Part shown: positions 34,565 through 42,829 of the stretch, one piece after another
Position numbering within the stretch: the stretch's first letter is position 1
Layout of the letters: each line of letters opens with the position of its first letter
DNA from: Arthrobacter sp. PAMC25284
Lineage (GTDB): Bacteria > Actinomycetota > Actinomycetes > Actinomycetales > Micrococcaceae
DNA: 64,000 nt
Reading direction: 5' to 3'
NCBI RefSeq assembly: GCF_019443425.1
Contig: NZ_CP080382.1
Span: 2,976,001 to 3,040,000, forward strand
Notes under the pieces: generated by a model
Database searches by the model: none
Told to the model about the DNA's origin: nothing
The model's input: the letters and a program-made list of their open reading frames with translations, nothing else
Made by a program: the position numbers and the translations under genes

Positions 34565-36502
34565 TCAGTTTCCGGTGCAGCACTGTGTGGTGTTGGTGGT
34601 GGGTGTGGTGTCGTTGCTGGGGAGGTTGAGGGTGGGGTTTTGGTTGAAGAAGCCGTGGGGTTCGAGCATGAAGCCGATGTTCTGGCGGGGCATGACGGGC
34701 CAGTCTTCGAGGCGGACGACGTGGTGCATGCCGAAGGTGTACCAGACGACGAGGTCTTCATCGACGATGTTCCGGTCTGCTTGGGTCCAGATGTGCAGGC
34801 CGTCATCGGCGCCGGTGGACTGGTTCGGGAATTCCCCGGCTGCGAAGCGTTCGGTGCGGTCGTAGGCGGTGACCCAGAGGTTTTTCCGGGCGAATGGTGC
34901 GCGCTGGCTGACGAAGGATTCGTCGCCGGCGGCGAGGGTGATGGCGTTGGTGGGGATGAGGCGGTAGGCGACGGGTTCGTCCACGATGTTCTTGCTGTCG
35001 TGGTTGACGACTTTCCAGAAGCGGTGTTTGGAGCTGTCTGCCTTGCGGATGGCTGCTTGTTCGGTTTCGAGGAGCCGGTCCACTGCCTTGAAGGCGGTGT
35101 GGGTGGGGTTGTCTTCGGGGATTTCCATGTCGACTTCGTAGACGGAGTTCTTCGGGCCGTCGAGTTCGAAGTCCATCCGGACGTTGAACATGTGCTGGTG
35201 GATGGGTCCGTAGAGTCCGTCGTTGTTCAGTGCCTGGCCGTACGGGGTTTTCTCGCCGGGGTGCTGGGCTGCGGTGGAGAGGATGCCGGTGGCCTTGACG
35301 AGGAACTCGATGCTGCCGTCCAGGAACAGGTGCCAGTAGAAGGCGTATTCGTAGTTCGCGACGGTGGCGATGAAGGAGATCACGAGTTTGCGGCTGCGTC
35401 GGGTTTCGGCGGTGCCTTCGCGGAAATCGAAGTGCTTCCAGAGGATGGAATCGTCTTCTTCGTGCATGCAGATCGCGTTTTCGATCGTCCACGGGTTGCC
35501 GTGGCTGTCCACGCTGTGGCCGTCGAAGTACTTGATCTCGCCGAGGCAGTCGCAGCCGAGTGTGAGGGAGTTGGCCATGTTGCCGATGTTGTATTCGCCG
35601 GAGTCGAAGGCGTTCTTTTTGGCCTGGACGGGGGCCGGGTCACCGTAGGGGACGACCATTTCGGACAGGGAGGCGCGGTTGATGACCGGACGCTCCACGC
35701 CCTGGTCGCGGAACTTCAGCTGGTGCAGGACCAGGCCTTCGCGGGGGGTGAAACCGACCCGGAAGGACCAGTCGGCCCACTGGACGTGGTTTCCGGTGAC
35801 CTGGAAGGAAGCACCTTCGGGCTGGGTGATGGAGATGGGTTTGAGGTCGGTGCGGGCCGGGCCGACGTACTCGGGCAGGTAGTTACCGGAGGCGCTGGGG
35901 ACCGGGATGGACTCGTTGTCCTCGACCTTGACGACCTTGCCGGAGCTGAGGTCGTAGAAGACGACGAAGTTCTCGATCGGGTGGGCATAGGGGCTGTCGG
36001 TAGGGTTCTCGCGGACGAAGACCAGGGCGCGCATCAGGCGCTGGCCCTGGGCGTCTTCGCCGAAGTAACCCACGGACCACGGTTCGAAGCAGACCAGCCC
36101 AAGATCGGTCAGGCCGCGGGCGGCGAGGGCCTTGATGACGTCCGGGTCTTGCCGGCAGGCTTCCTCGCACTCGGCGAACTCATCGAGCATGAACGGCGGC
36201 TGAACGCCGGTCGCCAGCTGCGTCCAGCCCGTGACGATCCCGGCATCAAGGTTAACGATGGCTTCGTAGGCGTTTCCCGTGCCGCGGTCGATCAGGACCG
36301 AGTCGGCTTCGCGTTCGGTTTCGCTGCCTTCACGCAGGGCCACCTTGGACGGCTCACGCAACTCAACACTGATGAAGCGGAACGTCTCCGCCGCGGCCTG
36401 GCCCTCCTTCAAAATCCCGACCGCACGGGAAATCTCGGCCCGGGACAGCGGATCCAGAGGATGCGCCCCTACAACGGTTTCGATATCAGTTTCGATAGAC
36501 AT
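34565..36502 (-). CDS. maoII: Copper/topaquinone primary-amine (methylamine) oxidase, copy 2
   Basis: 645 residues, identical to copy 1 except for the last one to three residues. The TPQ precursor is Y384 (NYEY), the base D300, and copper ligands include H435 and H437. It oxidises primary amines to aldehyde, ammonia and hydrogen peroxide in the cytoplasm. The leader differs from copy 1: ribosome site AAGGAGAAAAAC, a tandem repeat at 36521-36558 and a CRP-like site at 36673. It has its own promoter facing a divergent permease, so the two identical enzymes can be expressed under different conditions. The symbol follows Arthrobacter strain P1 usage and is arbitrary between copies. Confidence 0.95.
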   Translation of the reverse strand: MSIETDIETVVGAHPLDPLSRAEISRAVGILKEGQAAAETFRFISVELREPSKVALREGSETEREADSVLIDRGTGNAYEAIVNLDAGIVTGWTQLATGVQPPFMLDEFAECEEACRQDPDVIKALAARGLTDLGLVCFEPWSVGYFGEDAQGQRLMRALVFVRENPTDSPYAHPIENFVVFYDLSSGKVVKVEDNESIPVPSASGNYLPEYVGPARTDLKPISITQPEGASFQVTGNHVQWADWSFRVGFTPREGLVLHQLKFRDQGVERPVINRASLSEMVVPYGDPAPVQAKKNAFDSGEYNIGNMANSLTLGCDCLGEIKYFDGHSVDSHGNPWTIENAICMHEEDDSILWKHFDFREGTAETRRSRKLVISFIATVANYEYAFYWHLFLDGSIEFLVKATGILSTAAQHPGEKTPYGQALNNDGLYGPIHQHMFNVRMDFELDGPKNSVYEVDMEIPEDNPTHTAFKAVDRLLETEQAAIRKADSSKHRFWKVVNHDSKNIVDEPVAYRLIPTNAITLAAGDESFVSQRAPFARKNLWVTAYDRTERFAAGEFPNQSTGADDGLHIWTQADRNIVDEDLVVWYTFGMHHVVRLEDWPVMPRQNIGFMLEPHGFFNQNPTLNLPSNDTTPTTNTTQCCTGN

Positions 36503-36520
36503 GTTTTTCTCCTTGGATTT

Positions 36521-36558
36521 CAGAACTGTTCGTCTTTGTCAGAACTATTCATCTTTGG
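36521..36558. repeat. Tandem 19-bp imperfect repeat in the amine oxidase 2 leader
   Basis: CAGAACTGTTCGTCTTTGT is followed by CAGAACTATTCATCTTTGG, with three differences. It lies about 20-55 bp upstream of the oxidase start codon. It could be a paired regulator site or an mRNA leader element. Confidence 0.7.
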
Positions 36559-36815
36559 GTGCATATGAGACTGCGCTTTAGGTCACGCCAGAACGCCGGT
36601 TGAGGCTTTGGGAGGATATCGAATGCAAATTCGACATCTTCTATTTATCGAGGGCTAACCGAGCTCTGCTGGCGTGATGCCGGTCACGCACGTTCCCTGC
36701 ACATAGCCAAACTACGTCGGGTAAATCATCTAGTCGAGACTTTTTAGGAAATTTACGTGAGAAATTCCAGGCTGTATTTTCTCATTGCAGTTAACATGTT
36801 GGAAACATTCGAAAC
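36559..36815. other. Divergent promoter region of amine oxidase 2 and permease
   Basis: AT-richer than its surroundings. Positions 36655-36755 are homologous to 14775-14870 upstream of the dimethylamine operon, including the CRP-like site and the CTAGTC elements near 36733. Confidence 0.6.
36673..36688. promoter_or_regulatory. CRP/GlxR-like site in the amine oxidase 2/permease divergon
   Basis: CGTGATGCCGGTCACG has the GTGA-N6-TCAC core. It is 171 bp upstream of the oxidase start and 128 bp upstream of the first permease ATG. Confidence 0.58.
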
Positions 36816-38405
36816 ATGCTCGCGACTGTCGTTGCCTCGCCCGGGAATGCTAGTGTTTTGCACCTCGGGTCGATGGCTTACGTCCCTCATGAGCAAGGCG
36901 GGGCCGGCCCGTCGGAGGGAAAGTTGGTCCCAGTGTCTGCCCGCGGCAATCGCTTCATCACCCCCCGCTCTCCCGTGGAGGGCCTGAACCGCCGGAAACT
37001 TTCGTTCCTGCCGGTTTTCGCGCAAGCAGTGGCCGCCGTGGCGCCGGCGGGTGCCATGGCCGTCATTCCGGCGCTCGTCTTCCCCGCTCTTGTCTTTGGA
37101 ACCACTGGACCGAACCTTGTGCTGACTTTTGGCGCAGCTATGGCGGTCATGGTCCTGGTCGCCCTCTGTCTGCGACCGATGGCAAAGCGCATGGCTGCTG
37201 TCAGCGGCCTCTATAGCTATACGGCGAAGGGACTGGGCCAGCGGACGGCCGTTACCGTCGGCTGGTCGGCCATGTTCGGATACGGACTCGTGGCCATGGC
37301 CAGTCTTCTGGTTGTCGGAACATATGTCGTTCAGCTGTTTATTCATCTTGGGATTCCCGTAGCGGATCCCAAGTTTTCCGCGGTGCTGGTCGTTCTTGCT
37401 GCAGCGGGTGCCGCCTGTTTTCTTATGGTCAAAGGGATTCAGATATCCGCATGGTCCACGGTATTGATGGAATCCATTTCAATTGGCGTCCTCGCCGTTC
37501 TCCTGATTGTCTACTTCGCCTTCAACGCGCCGAAAGTGAGTGTCGAGAATGTCATTGTTTGGAACGGAAATTTTGATTCATTATCGATCGGAATTGTCGT
37601 AGCAATAAGTGCCTTTGTCGGCTTCGAAAGCCCGACCACTCTGGGAGGCGAGGCGCGCAAACCCTTCATCAGCGTCCCGCGGGCCATCACGTGGACCCCC
37701 ATTGTGACGGGCGTGCTTTATCTTCTTGCCGTGACCGCCCAGGACGTAGCCCTCAACGCGGCACCGGCAAACATTACAGCCAGCTCCACTCCGTTGTCTG
37801 ACCTGTTTTTCCAGACTTCCCCTGTGTTCGCCGCAGTCCTTGACTTGGGAATCGCAGCATCGTGGTTTGCGTGCGCGATCGCATCCGTGAACGCCCTTGC
37901 CCGGATATTTTTCTGTATGGGCAGAGAAGGTGTTGCGCCACGAATAGTCGGCCGGGCCCATCCCGTCTTTCGTACCCCCTCGATGGCAATCATGGTCGTA
38001 ATGCCGGTAGTTGCCATCGTCCCCATCGCGATCATCATCTCCGGCGCCAGTCCTGAGCGGGGCCTCGTGAACCTCTTCACGCTGGGCGCCTTCGGATACC
38101 TCGGGACTTACATCCTTGCCAGCGCGTCCCTGCCCTTCTTCCTGCGCCGGATAGGGGAGAACACTTACGCCAGCTGGATACTGGCGGCAGCAACTTGCCT
38201 GGCGCTCGGGTGGGTGCTCTGGACGGCTGCGGCGGTATCGATTCGCACAGGCAACCTGCAGATCTTCATCTACGGCGGTGTCCTCCTCGCCAGCGTCATT
38301 TACGCCTTGTTCCTTCATCTCCGGTTTCCGGAGCGTCTGGCGTCCGTGGGCATCTACGACGAGACCCGGGAATCAGACCTGTTTCATGGAAGTCCCATCC
38401 CATGA
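36816..38405 (+). CDS. APC-superfamily amino acid/amine permease
   Basis: Up to 529 residues with about 12 membrane segments. Features are LSFLPVFAQAVAAVAPAGAMAVIPALVF (segment 1), VIVAISAFVGFESPTTLGGEARKPFISVPRA and FACAIASVNALARIFFCMGREGVAP. The start is uncertain: ATG 36816 or ATG 36873; the segment GPSEGK after the second ATG is conserved in the remnant at 14920, so the coding region includes it. It is divergent from amine oxidase 2, and its stop overlaps the IclR start (ATGA). Probably an amine importer; the substrate is not proven. Confidence 0.8.
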   Translation: MLATVVASPGNASVLHLGSMAYVPHEQGGAGPSEGKLVPVSARGNRFITPRSPVEGLNRRKLSFLPVFAQAVAAVAPAGAMAVIPALVFPALVFGTTGPNLVLTFGAAMAVMVLVALCLRPMAKRMAAVSGLYSYTAKGLGQRTAVTVGWSAMFGYGLVAMASLLVVGTYVVQLFIHLGIPVADPKFSAVLVVLAAAGAACFLMVKGIQISAWSTVLMESISIGVLAVLLIVYFAFNAPKVSVENVIVWNGNFDSLSIGIVVAISAFVGFESPTTLGGEARKPFISVPRAITWTPIVTGVLYLLAVTAQDVALNAAPANITASSTPLSDLFFQTSPVFAAVLDLGIAASWFACAIASVNALARIFFCMGREGVAPRIVGRAHPVFRTPSMAIMVVMPVVAIVPIAIIISGASPERGLVNLFTLGAFGYLGTYILASASLPFFLRRIGENTYASWILAAATCLALGWVLWTAAAVSIRTGNLQIFIYGGVLLASVIYALFLHLRFPERLASVGIYDETRESDLFHGSPIP

Positions 38406-39145
38406 GCTACAGGCCCGGAAACCGGGGGCCCAGCACGGCGTCAAACTCGCTCAGGATCTTGGAAATCGTGGCACGGTTCGGCACCGGGACAACGGCGAAA
38501 GAGATCACCGACACTTTGCAGATGCCGCCGGCGACCGCCTACCGGACGCTCAATGCGCTCGTCGGGGACGAATATCTGGCCCGCACATCGGACCTCCGCG
38601 GATTCGCACTCGGACACGCGCTTTCAGGACTGATTACGGCTGCGACCCCGCCAACCGTTCCTACCGCAGCCCACACTGCATTGGAAGAGTTCCGGAGTGG
38701 ATACCGTTTCGCCGTGCACCTCATCATGTTCCGGAACGCATCCCTCCGAATTGCCGATGAAGATCCGGATCATCCGCTCCAATCATCATTCGAAATGCTC
38801 CGGTATCCACACGCGTCTGCCGCAGGGAAACTGATGCTTGCGGAACTTAGTGATTCGGCCTCCGCTCTCCCGAGGGGGCCGTTGATGAAGCTGACACAGC
38901 ACACCATCACGGACAGGGGACAACTGGAAGAGCAATTCGCGGAAATTCGGTCAAAAGGCGAGGCCTCGGAAATCAACGAATTAGAACAAGGATCCGCCAG
39001 ACTGGCACTTCCAATACGACTGCCAAATGGGCCTGTCGGCGCTGCCCTGTGCCTCTCCGGTCCCTCAGAACGGTTCGCCGCTATTTGTGAGCACGCGGAA
39101 GCGGCCCATCGTTTGACGTCACGACTAGCACCTCTCCTGTTCTGA
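38402..39145 (+). CDS. IclR-family transcriptional regulator
   Basis: 247 residues. The N-terminal winged helix is NSLRILEIVARFGTGTTAKEITDTLQMPPATAYRTLNALVGDEYLAR, and the C-terminal effector domain has YPHASAAGKLMLAEL, EINELEQGSARLALPI and PVGAALCLSGPSERF. It is translationally coupled to the permease, so it probably senses the transported compound or a product and controls the permease/oxidase divergon. Confidence 0.87.
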   Translation: MSYRPGNRGPSTASNSLRILEIVARFGTGTTAKEITDTLQMPPATAYRTLNALVGDEYLARTSDLRGFALGHALSGLITAATPPTVPTAAHTALEEFRSGYRFAVHLIMFRNASLRIADEDPDHPLQSSFEMLRYPHASAAGKLMLAELSDSASALPRGPLMKLTQHTITDRGQLEEQFAEIRSKGEASEINELEQGSARLALPIRLPNGPVGAALCLSGPSERFAAICEHAEAAHRLTSRLAPLLF

Positions 39146-39295
39146 CTGAAAAATCGAAGCTGATCGACAGTGGCACTCCGGTCACGCCGGCTCAAGACCA
39201 TTCCCGGCGGCCGAAGGCGCCGTGCGGTGTGACCAGCCTGGGGCATGGACATTTTCGTCATATTTCCGGCAGACGACGACGTCGGGGCACCCGCG

Positions 39296-39349
39296 CAGCA
39301 GGCGACGACGGCTGGAACCCGGTTGGGTATCCGCCGGCGTCGCCTGCTG
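39296..39349. terminator. Long-loop hairpin between convergent genes
   Basis: The perfect 12-bp arms CAGCAGGCGACG and CGTCGCCTGCTG enclose 30 bases. It lies between the IclR gene (plus) and the reductase (minus). Confidence 0.5.
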
Positions 39350-39399
39350 TGTTGTTCGCGGCTGAGGCAGCCGTGTGAGCCGCAGCCGTGGCTGTCGGC

Positions 39400-40041
39400 T
39401 CAGATGGTGCGCGGCGCCTCGGCCAGCTTTTCGGTGAGCCCGGCCGCCGTCAGCCGCGGTCCGTAGCCGGGCCGGTCGCGCTCGATCCGCCAGCTTTCGG
39501 ACAGGGCACCGATGTTCACGGTGTCGAAGCCGAACTCGTTATAGAGCCGGGTGACCAGGTTGCTGGCCTCGGTGTGGTCGCTCGCGGTGGCGAGGGCACG
39601 GCGGTTTTCCGTGCCGGCCGGGGTGCCGTGCGTGGTGATCTCGGCGGAGTAGATGTGGTTGAAAGCCTTCGCTACCTTTGACTCGGGCAGCCGCTCCTGC
39701 AGCATCTCCGACGTCGTCGTTTCACCGTTGTCCAGGGCGGGGATGTGGCCGTCGCGTTCCCAGTAGTAGTTGTTGGTGTCGACCACGATCTTGCCGGCCA
39801 GCGGCGCCGCGGGGAGATCGCAGATGTTCTTCAGCGGGACGGTCACGACGGCGAAATCGCCGGCGGCCGCCGCTTCCGCCGCCGTGGCGGCCCGGGCGCG
39901 GGGGCCGAGCTCCGCGACCAGGTCCGTGAGCGTTTCCGGCCCGCGCGAGTTGCTGATCACGACGTCGTAGCCGAGTTCCACAGACTTACGGGCGATCTGG
40001 CTGCCGATGTTTCCTGCACCAATGATTCCAATAGTTGTCAT
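39400..40041 (-). CDS. NADPH-dependent F420 reductase-like NAD(P)-binding protein
   Basis: 213 residues starting MTTIGIIGAGNIGSQIARKSVELG, a dinucleotide fold, with VVISNSRGPETL, VVDTNNYYWERDG and VAKAFNHI, typical of the NADP-binding/F420-reductase-like (YqcG/Npdg) group. The true F420 partner is not shown. The ATG at 40041 begins the conserved region; a longer frame to 40119 adds unrelated residues. Stand-alone gene facing an IclR gene. Confidence 0.8.
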   Translation of the reverse strand: MTTIGIIGAGNIGSQIARKSVELGYDVVISNSRGPETLTDLVAELGPRARAATAAEAAAAGDFAVVTVPLKNICDLPAAPLAGKIVVDTNNYYWERDGHIPALDNGETTTSEMLQERLPESKVAKAFNHIYSAEITTHGTPAGTENRRALATASDHTEASNLVTRLYNEFGFDTVNIGALSESWRIERDRPGYGPRLTAAGLTEKLAEAPRTI

Positions 40042-40269
40042 GATGACGGCAACGCCGGGCGGGTCAGTAAAATTTCGCCGCACGCTGCTGCGGGCCCGAC
40101 ACTGGCTACTTGGCAGCAAATGGCGGAGGAAAAAATATTATTTGCTGGCAGTCATCCAAAGCGTGGCTGGCTCCGAATGCTGGACGTGACGGGCTTGGCT
40201 CGTCCGCCACCTGACGGGGCATTCCGCGGGAGGAGTCAGAGAGTTGAGCAGGATTGGGAGGGATCGGTC

Positions 40270-40551
40270 ATGACGATGTCAGACTATTCGCGTTTCATTT
40301 CGGACTGTATCGCTGCGGACGCCGGGGAGGACCACGGGCTGACCGACGATGAGCTGTACGGGGTGTATATCAGCTGGTGCGCGCTGCGCCGGCAAATACC
40401 CGAGCCCTGTAAAGCGTTCTGGGCTGCGATGGCGAAGCTGGGCTTTGACGAGCGGCGCCGAATCAACCGCCGCTACGTGCGGCCCGGACTTCGGATGACG
40501 GGCCCCGCGGCGGTTGATTACATTCTTGCCAGCCGCGCCAGTCTGGCGTAG
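40270..40551 (+). CDS. Conserved hypothetical protein of 93 residues
   Basis: It starts MTMSDYSRFISDCIAADAG behind GGGAGGGATCGGTC, and continues LTDDELYGVYISWCALR then RRINRRYVRPGLRMTGPAAVDYILASR. The pattern of a short helical domain ending in AAVDYIL recurs in small actinobacterial proteins of unknown function, some on mobile DNA. No function can be assigned. Confidence 0.6.
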   Translation: MTMSDYSRFISDCIAADAGEDHGLTDDELYGVYISWCALRRQIPEPCKAFWAAMAKLGFDERRRINRRYVRPGLRMTGPAAVDYILASRASLA

Positions 40552-40606
40552 CCGGAAGGCCCGGCGGCGGGAGGCTGGCGCATCCCGTAGCCGGGCCTGG
40601 GCGCTG

Positions 40607-40819
40607 CTAGCGGGAAAGCAGGTCCCCGCCGGAAATCTGGGGTGTGCGGCGGTTCAGGCTGAGGGTAAAGGTGTTGGGTCCGCTGCAGTTCACCGAGATG
40701 CTGCTCTTGGAGGTGTTGTGCCGGACCGAGAGATCGTGCACAAGGGTGTCAAGGGTGTGGTGCATCGTTGCCCGGTCCCAAATCTTCAGGGTTACAGAGT
40801 CGGCAGTGTCAAACGTCAT
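40607..40819 (-). CDS. Small hypothetical protein of 70 residues
   Basis: The reading frame starts MTFDTADSVTLKIWDRATMHHTLDTL behind GGAAGCAC and ends NRRTPQISGGDLLSR. It shows alternating hydrophobic strands and no membrane segment. It is convergent with the previous gene. I recognise no family; the case rests on the weak ribosome site and frame length. Confidence 0.4.
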   Translation of the reverse strand: MTFDTADSVTLKIWDRATMHHTLDTLVHDLSVRHNTSKSSISVNCSGPNTFTLSLNRRTPQISGGDLLSR

Positions 40820-41107
40820 TGTTTAGTGCTTCCATTTCATAAATCCGGAGGTCCGGCTGCCGCACCATCGCGGAGCCGCGGTAACAACCAATCCGCAAAC
40901 GCCCTGAGACCTGGGCGGCTCGACGAGCTCACCGGCTTGGCCTCGTTGCGTCCACCAGATTGGGTAAATCTCTGCCGCCGATCCACGCCGCACGCCTGGT
41001 GCGGGCCGATGGTCGGGGCTGCGCGGGCGGAAGTTTCGGTCCCGCTCACGTATTCCCATACTGCACAGCCCTGCCGCCACGTCTCAAGCGGAATGCGTAT
41101 TATTGCA
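40820..41107. other. Non-coding stretch upstream of the GntR regulator
   Basis: I see no gene, RNA or repeat of note. It probably holds the upstream part of the regulator's promoter region. Confidence 0.4.
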
Positions 41108-41123
41108 CGTGAGTCTCATCACA
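41108..41123. promoter_or_regulatory. CRP/GlxR-like site upstream of the GntR/nag genes
   Basis: CGTGAGTCTCATCACA matches the CRP-family consensus with GTGA-N6-TCACA. It lies 85 bp upstream of the GntR operator. Confidence 0.5.
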
Positions 41124-41202
41124 TCGGTCCGGCGGAGTCGCCGGCAGGGAGTCAGGATGCCAGGCCCAGTCGGGTCCTAAAGATTTGCCACGACATCCTA
41201 GA

Positions 41203-41229
41203 CATTGGACGTCCCATGTCCGGTATACT
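41203..41229 (+). promoter_or_regulatory. GntR operator and -10 box of the nan/nag regulator gene
   Basis: The inverted repeat CATTGGACGTCCCATG (41203-41218) is followed by TATACT (41224-41229). The core GGACGTCC recurs at 52463 in front of the ABC transporter genes. Autoregulation is inferred. Confidence 0.6.
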
Positions 41230-41275
41230 TAATAGTAGCCGATGACAACAGTCTGCGGCCCCGGAGGAGAATGAC

Positions 41276-42007
41276 GTGAGCCCAGAATCCCGAGTAGTGC
41301 CGCCGCCCCGCTTGAGCGCGCAAATCAGATCCCAGGCGCTGCAGACGCAGATTATGGACCTGATTCTCGATGAGGGGCTGGACGTCGGCGATGCACTACC
41401 CACCGAAAGCGAGTTGTCCGCAGTGCTGGGCGTGGGGCGCAACACCGTGAGGGAATCCCTTAAGGTCCTCCAGGCACTGGGCGTCATCGAGATCCGGCAC
41501 GGATTTGGGATGTTCGTGGCCCCGAACAACTTCACCGCCTTGACCGACGGGCTGGCCTTCCGCGGAAGACTGTCTTTGCGCCACCGCGGCGGCGAGGCCA
41601 TGGAACTCATTGACGTCCGGCAGGCGCTGGAATCGGGTTTGATCGGCTCGGCCATCGACCTTATGACGCGGGAGCGGCTGAAGGACCTCCGCAACACGAT
41701 GGAGGCAATGGAAGCCGCCGCGTCCGCCGGTTCGCCCCTGGCAGAGCTCGACGCCGAGTTTCACCGCCGCCTGTACGCGCCGCTGGACAACGACCTGCTG
41801 ATCAACCTCATGGATGTCTTCTGGAAGGTCTACCGCCAGATCCATGACGCATTGGGATCCGGCCCGGTGGACCTCGGCGAGCAGGTCAGTGACCACTGGG
41901 CCATCTTCGAGGCTGTAGCGGCCGGAGATAAGGCGTTGGCCTCCGAACGGTTGCAGCGGCACTTCGACGGTATCCGCCAGAAACTTACGGACGTCCTGTC
42001 CCGCTAG
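41276..42007 (+). CDS. FadR-subfamily GntR regulator of sialic acid/amino sugar catabolism
   Basis: 243 residues from a GTG start behind GGAGGAGAATGAC. The N-terminal winged helix is LDVGDALPTESELSAVLGVGRNTVRESLKVLQALGVIEIRHGFGMFV. The C-terminal FCD domain has LIDVRQALESGLIGSAIDLM, LDAEFHRRLYAP and VSDHWAIFEAVAAGD with metal-type His residues. It lies directly ahead of nagB and shares a GGACGTCC operator with the importer promoter, so it is the likely NanR-type repressor of the cluster. Confidence 0.87.
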   Translation: MSPESRVVPPPRLSAQIRSQALQTQIMDLILDEGLDVGDALPTESELSAVLGVGRNTVRESLKVLQALGVIEIRHGFGMFVAPNNFTALTDGLAFRGRLSLRHRGGEAMELIDVRQALESGLIGSAIDLMTRERLKDLRNTMEAMEAAASAGSPLAELDAEFHRRLYAPLDNDLLINLMDVFWKVYRQIHDALGSGPVDLGEQVSDHWAIFEAVAAGDKALASERLQRHFDGIRQKLTDVLSR

Positions 42008-42082
42008 CGTCACCGCTGCCGGCTCAACAGCACCCAAAGCTGCGCACTGCCGCGGCACCATCTTCAGAAAGTTCCGATTGAT

Positions 42083-42829
42083 ATGGAAATCTTCGTTTCT
42101 CCCGATGCCGCAGGCGCAGGCGCCGTGGCGGCGGGAATCCTCGCCGCCGTGATCCGCAGCAAGCCCGACGCCGTCCTGGGCGTCGCCACCGGCGGATCTC
42201 CGCTGCCGGTCTACCGGGCGCTCGCCGGACACGAAATGGACATGTCCGGCGTGCGCGCTTTTGCGCTGGACGAGTACGTCGGCCTTCCTGCGGGGCACCC
42301 GCAAAGCTATGCGGCAGTGGTGGCACACGAAATTACCGAACGCCTGGGCCTGGATCCCGCTAAAGTGGCTGTTCCGGACGGTGCCGCAGCTGACCCGGAG
42401 CAGGCGGCCCGCGAGTACGATGCCGCCATCGGCGTGGCCGGCGGCATCGACGTCCAGATCCTTGGCATCGGCCACAACGGTCATCTGGCTTTCAACGAAC
42501 CGGGATCGGACCTGGATTCCCGCACCCGCGTGGAGGTTCTTGCGGCCCGTACCCGCCAAGCCAACGCCCGCTATTTCAGTTCTCCGGATGATGTCCCCGA
42601 AAGGTGCATCACGCAAGGACTCGGCACCATTATGGAAGCCCGGCAGCTGCTTCTTGTCGTGGCCGGTGCGGACAAAGCGGCCGTGCTGCACGAGGCCCTG
42701 AACGGTCCGGTAACTTCGCAGTGCCCCGCCTCGGTGCTTCAGCTGCACCCGCACGTGACGGTGGTGGCCGACGCAGCCGCAGCATCACTGCTGTCGGCAC
42801 CGATCCCGGTTACGTCAGTGGTGGCCTAG
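42083..42829 (+). CDS. nagB: Glucosamine-6-phosphate deaminase
   Basis: A 248-residue deaminase turning glucosamine 6-phosphate into fructose 6-phosphate and ammonia. It starts MEIFVSPDAAGAGAVAAGILAAVI; the family motifs are VATGGSPLPVYRAL, FALDEYVGLPAGHPQSYAAVV and LGIGHNGHLAFNEPGSDLDSRTR. It is in one unit with the regulator (75 bp apart) and convergent with nagA, overlapping its end by 4 bp. Confidence 0.94.
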   Translation: MEIFVSPDAAGAGAVAAGILAAVIRSKPDAVLGVATGGSPLPVYRALAGHEMDMSGVRAFALDEYVGLPAGHPQSYAAVVAHEITERLGLDPAKVAVPDGAAADPEQAAREYDAAIGVAGGIDVQILGIGHNGHLAFNEPGSDLDSRTRVEVLAARTRQANARYFSSPDDVPERCITQGLGTIMEARQLLLVVAGADKAAVLHEALNGPVTSQCPASVLQLHPHVTVVADAAAASLLSAPIPVTSVVA

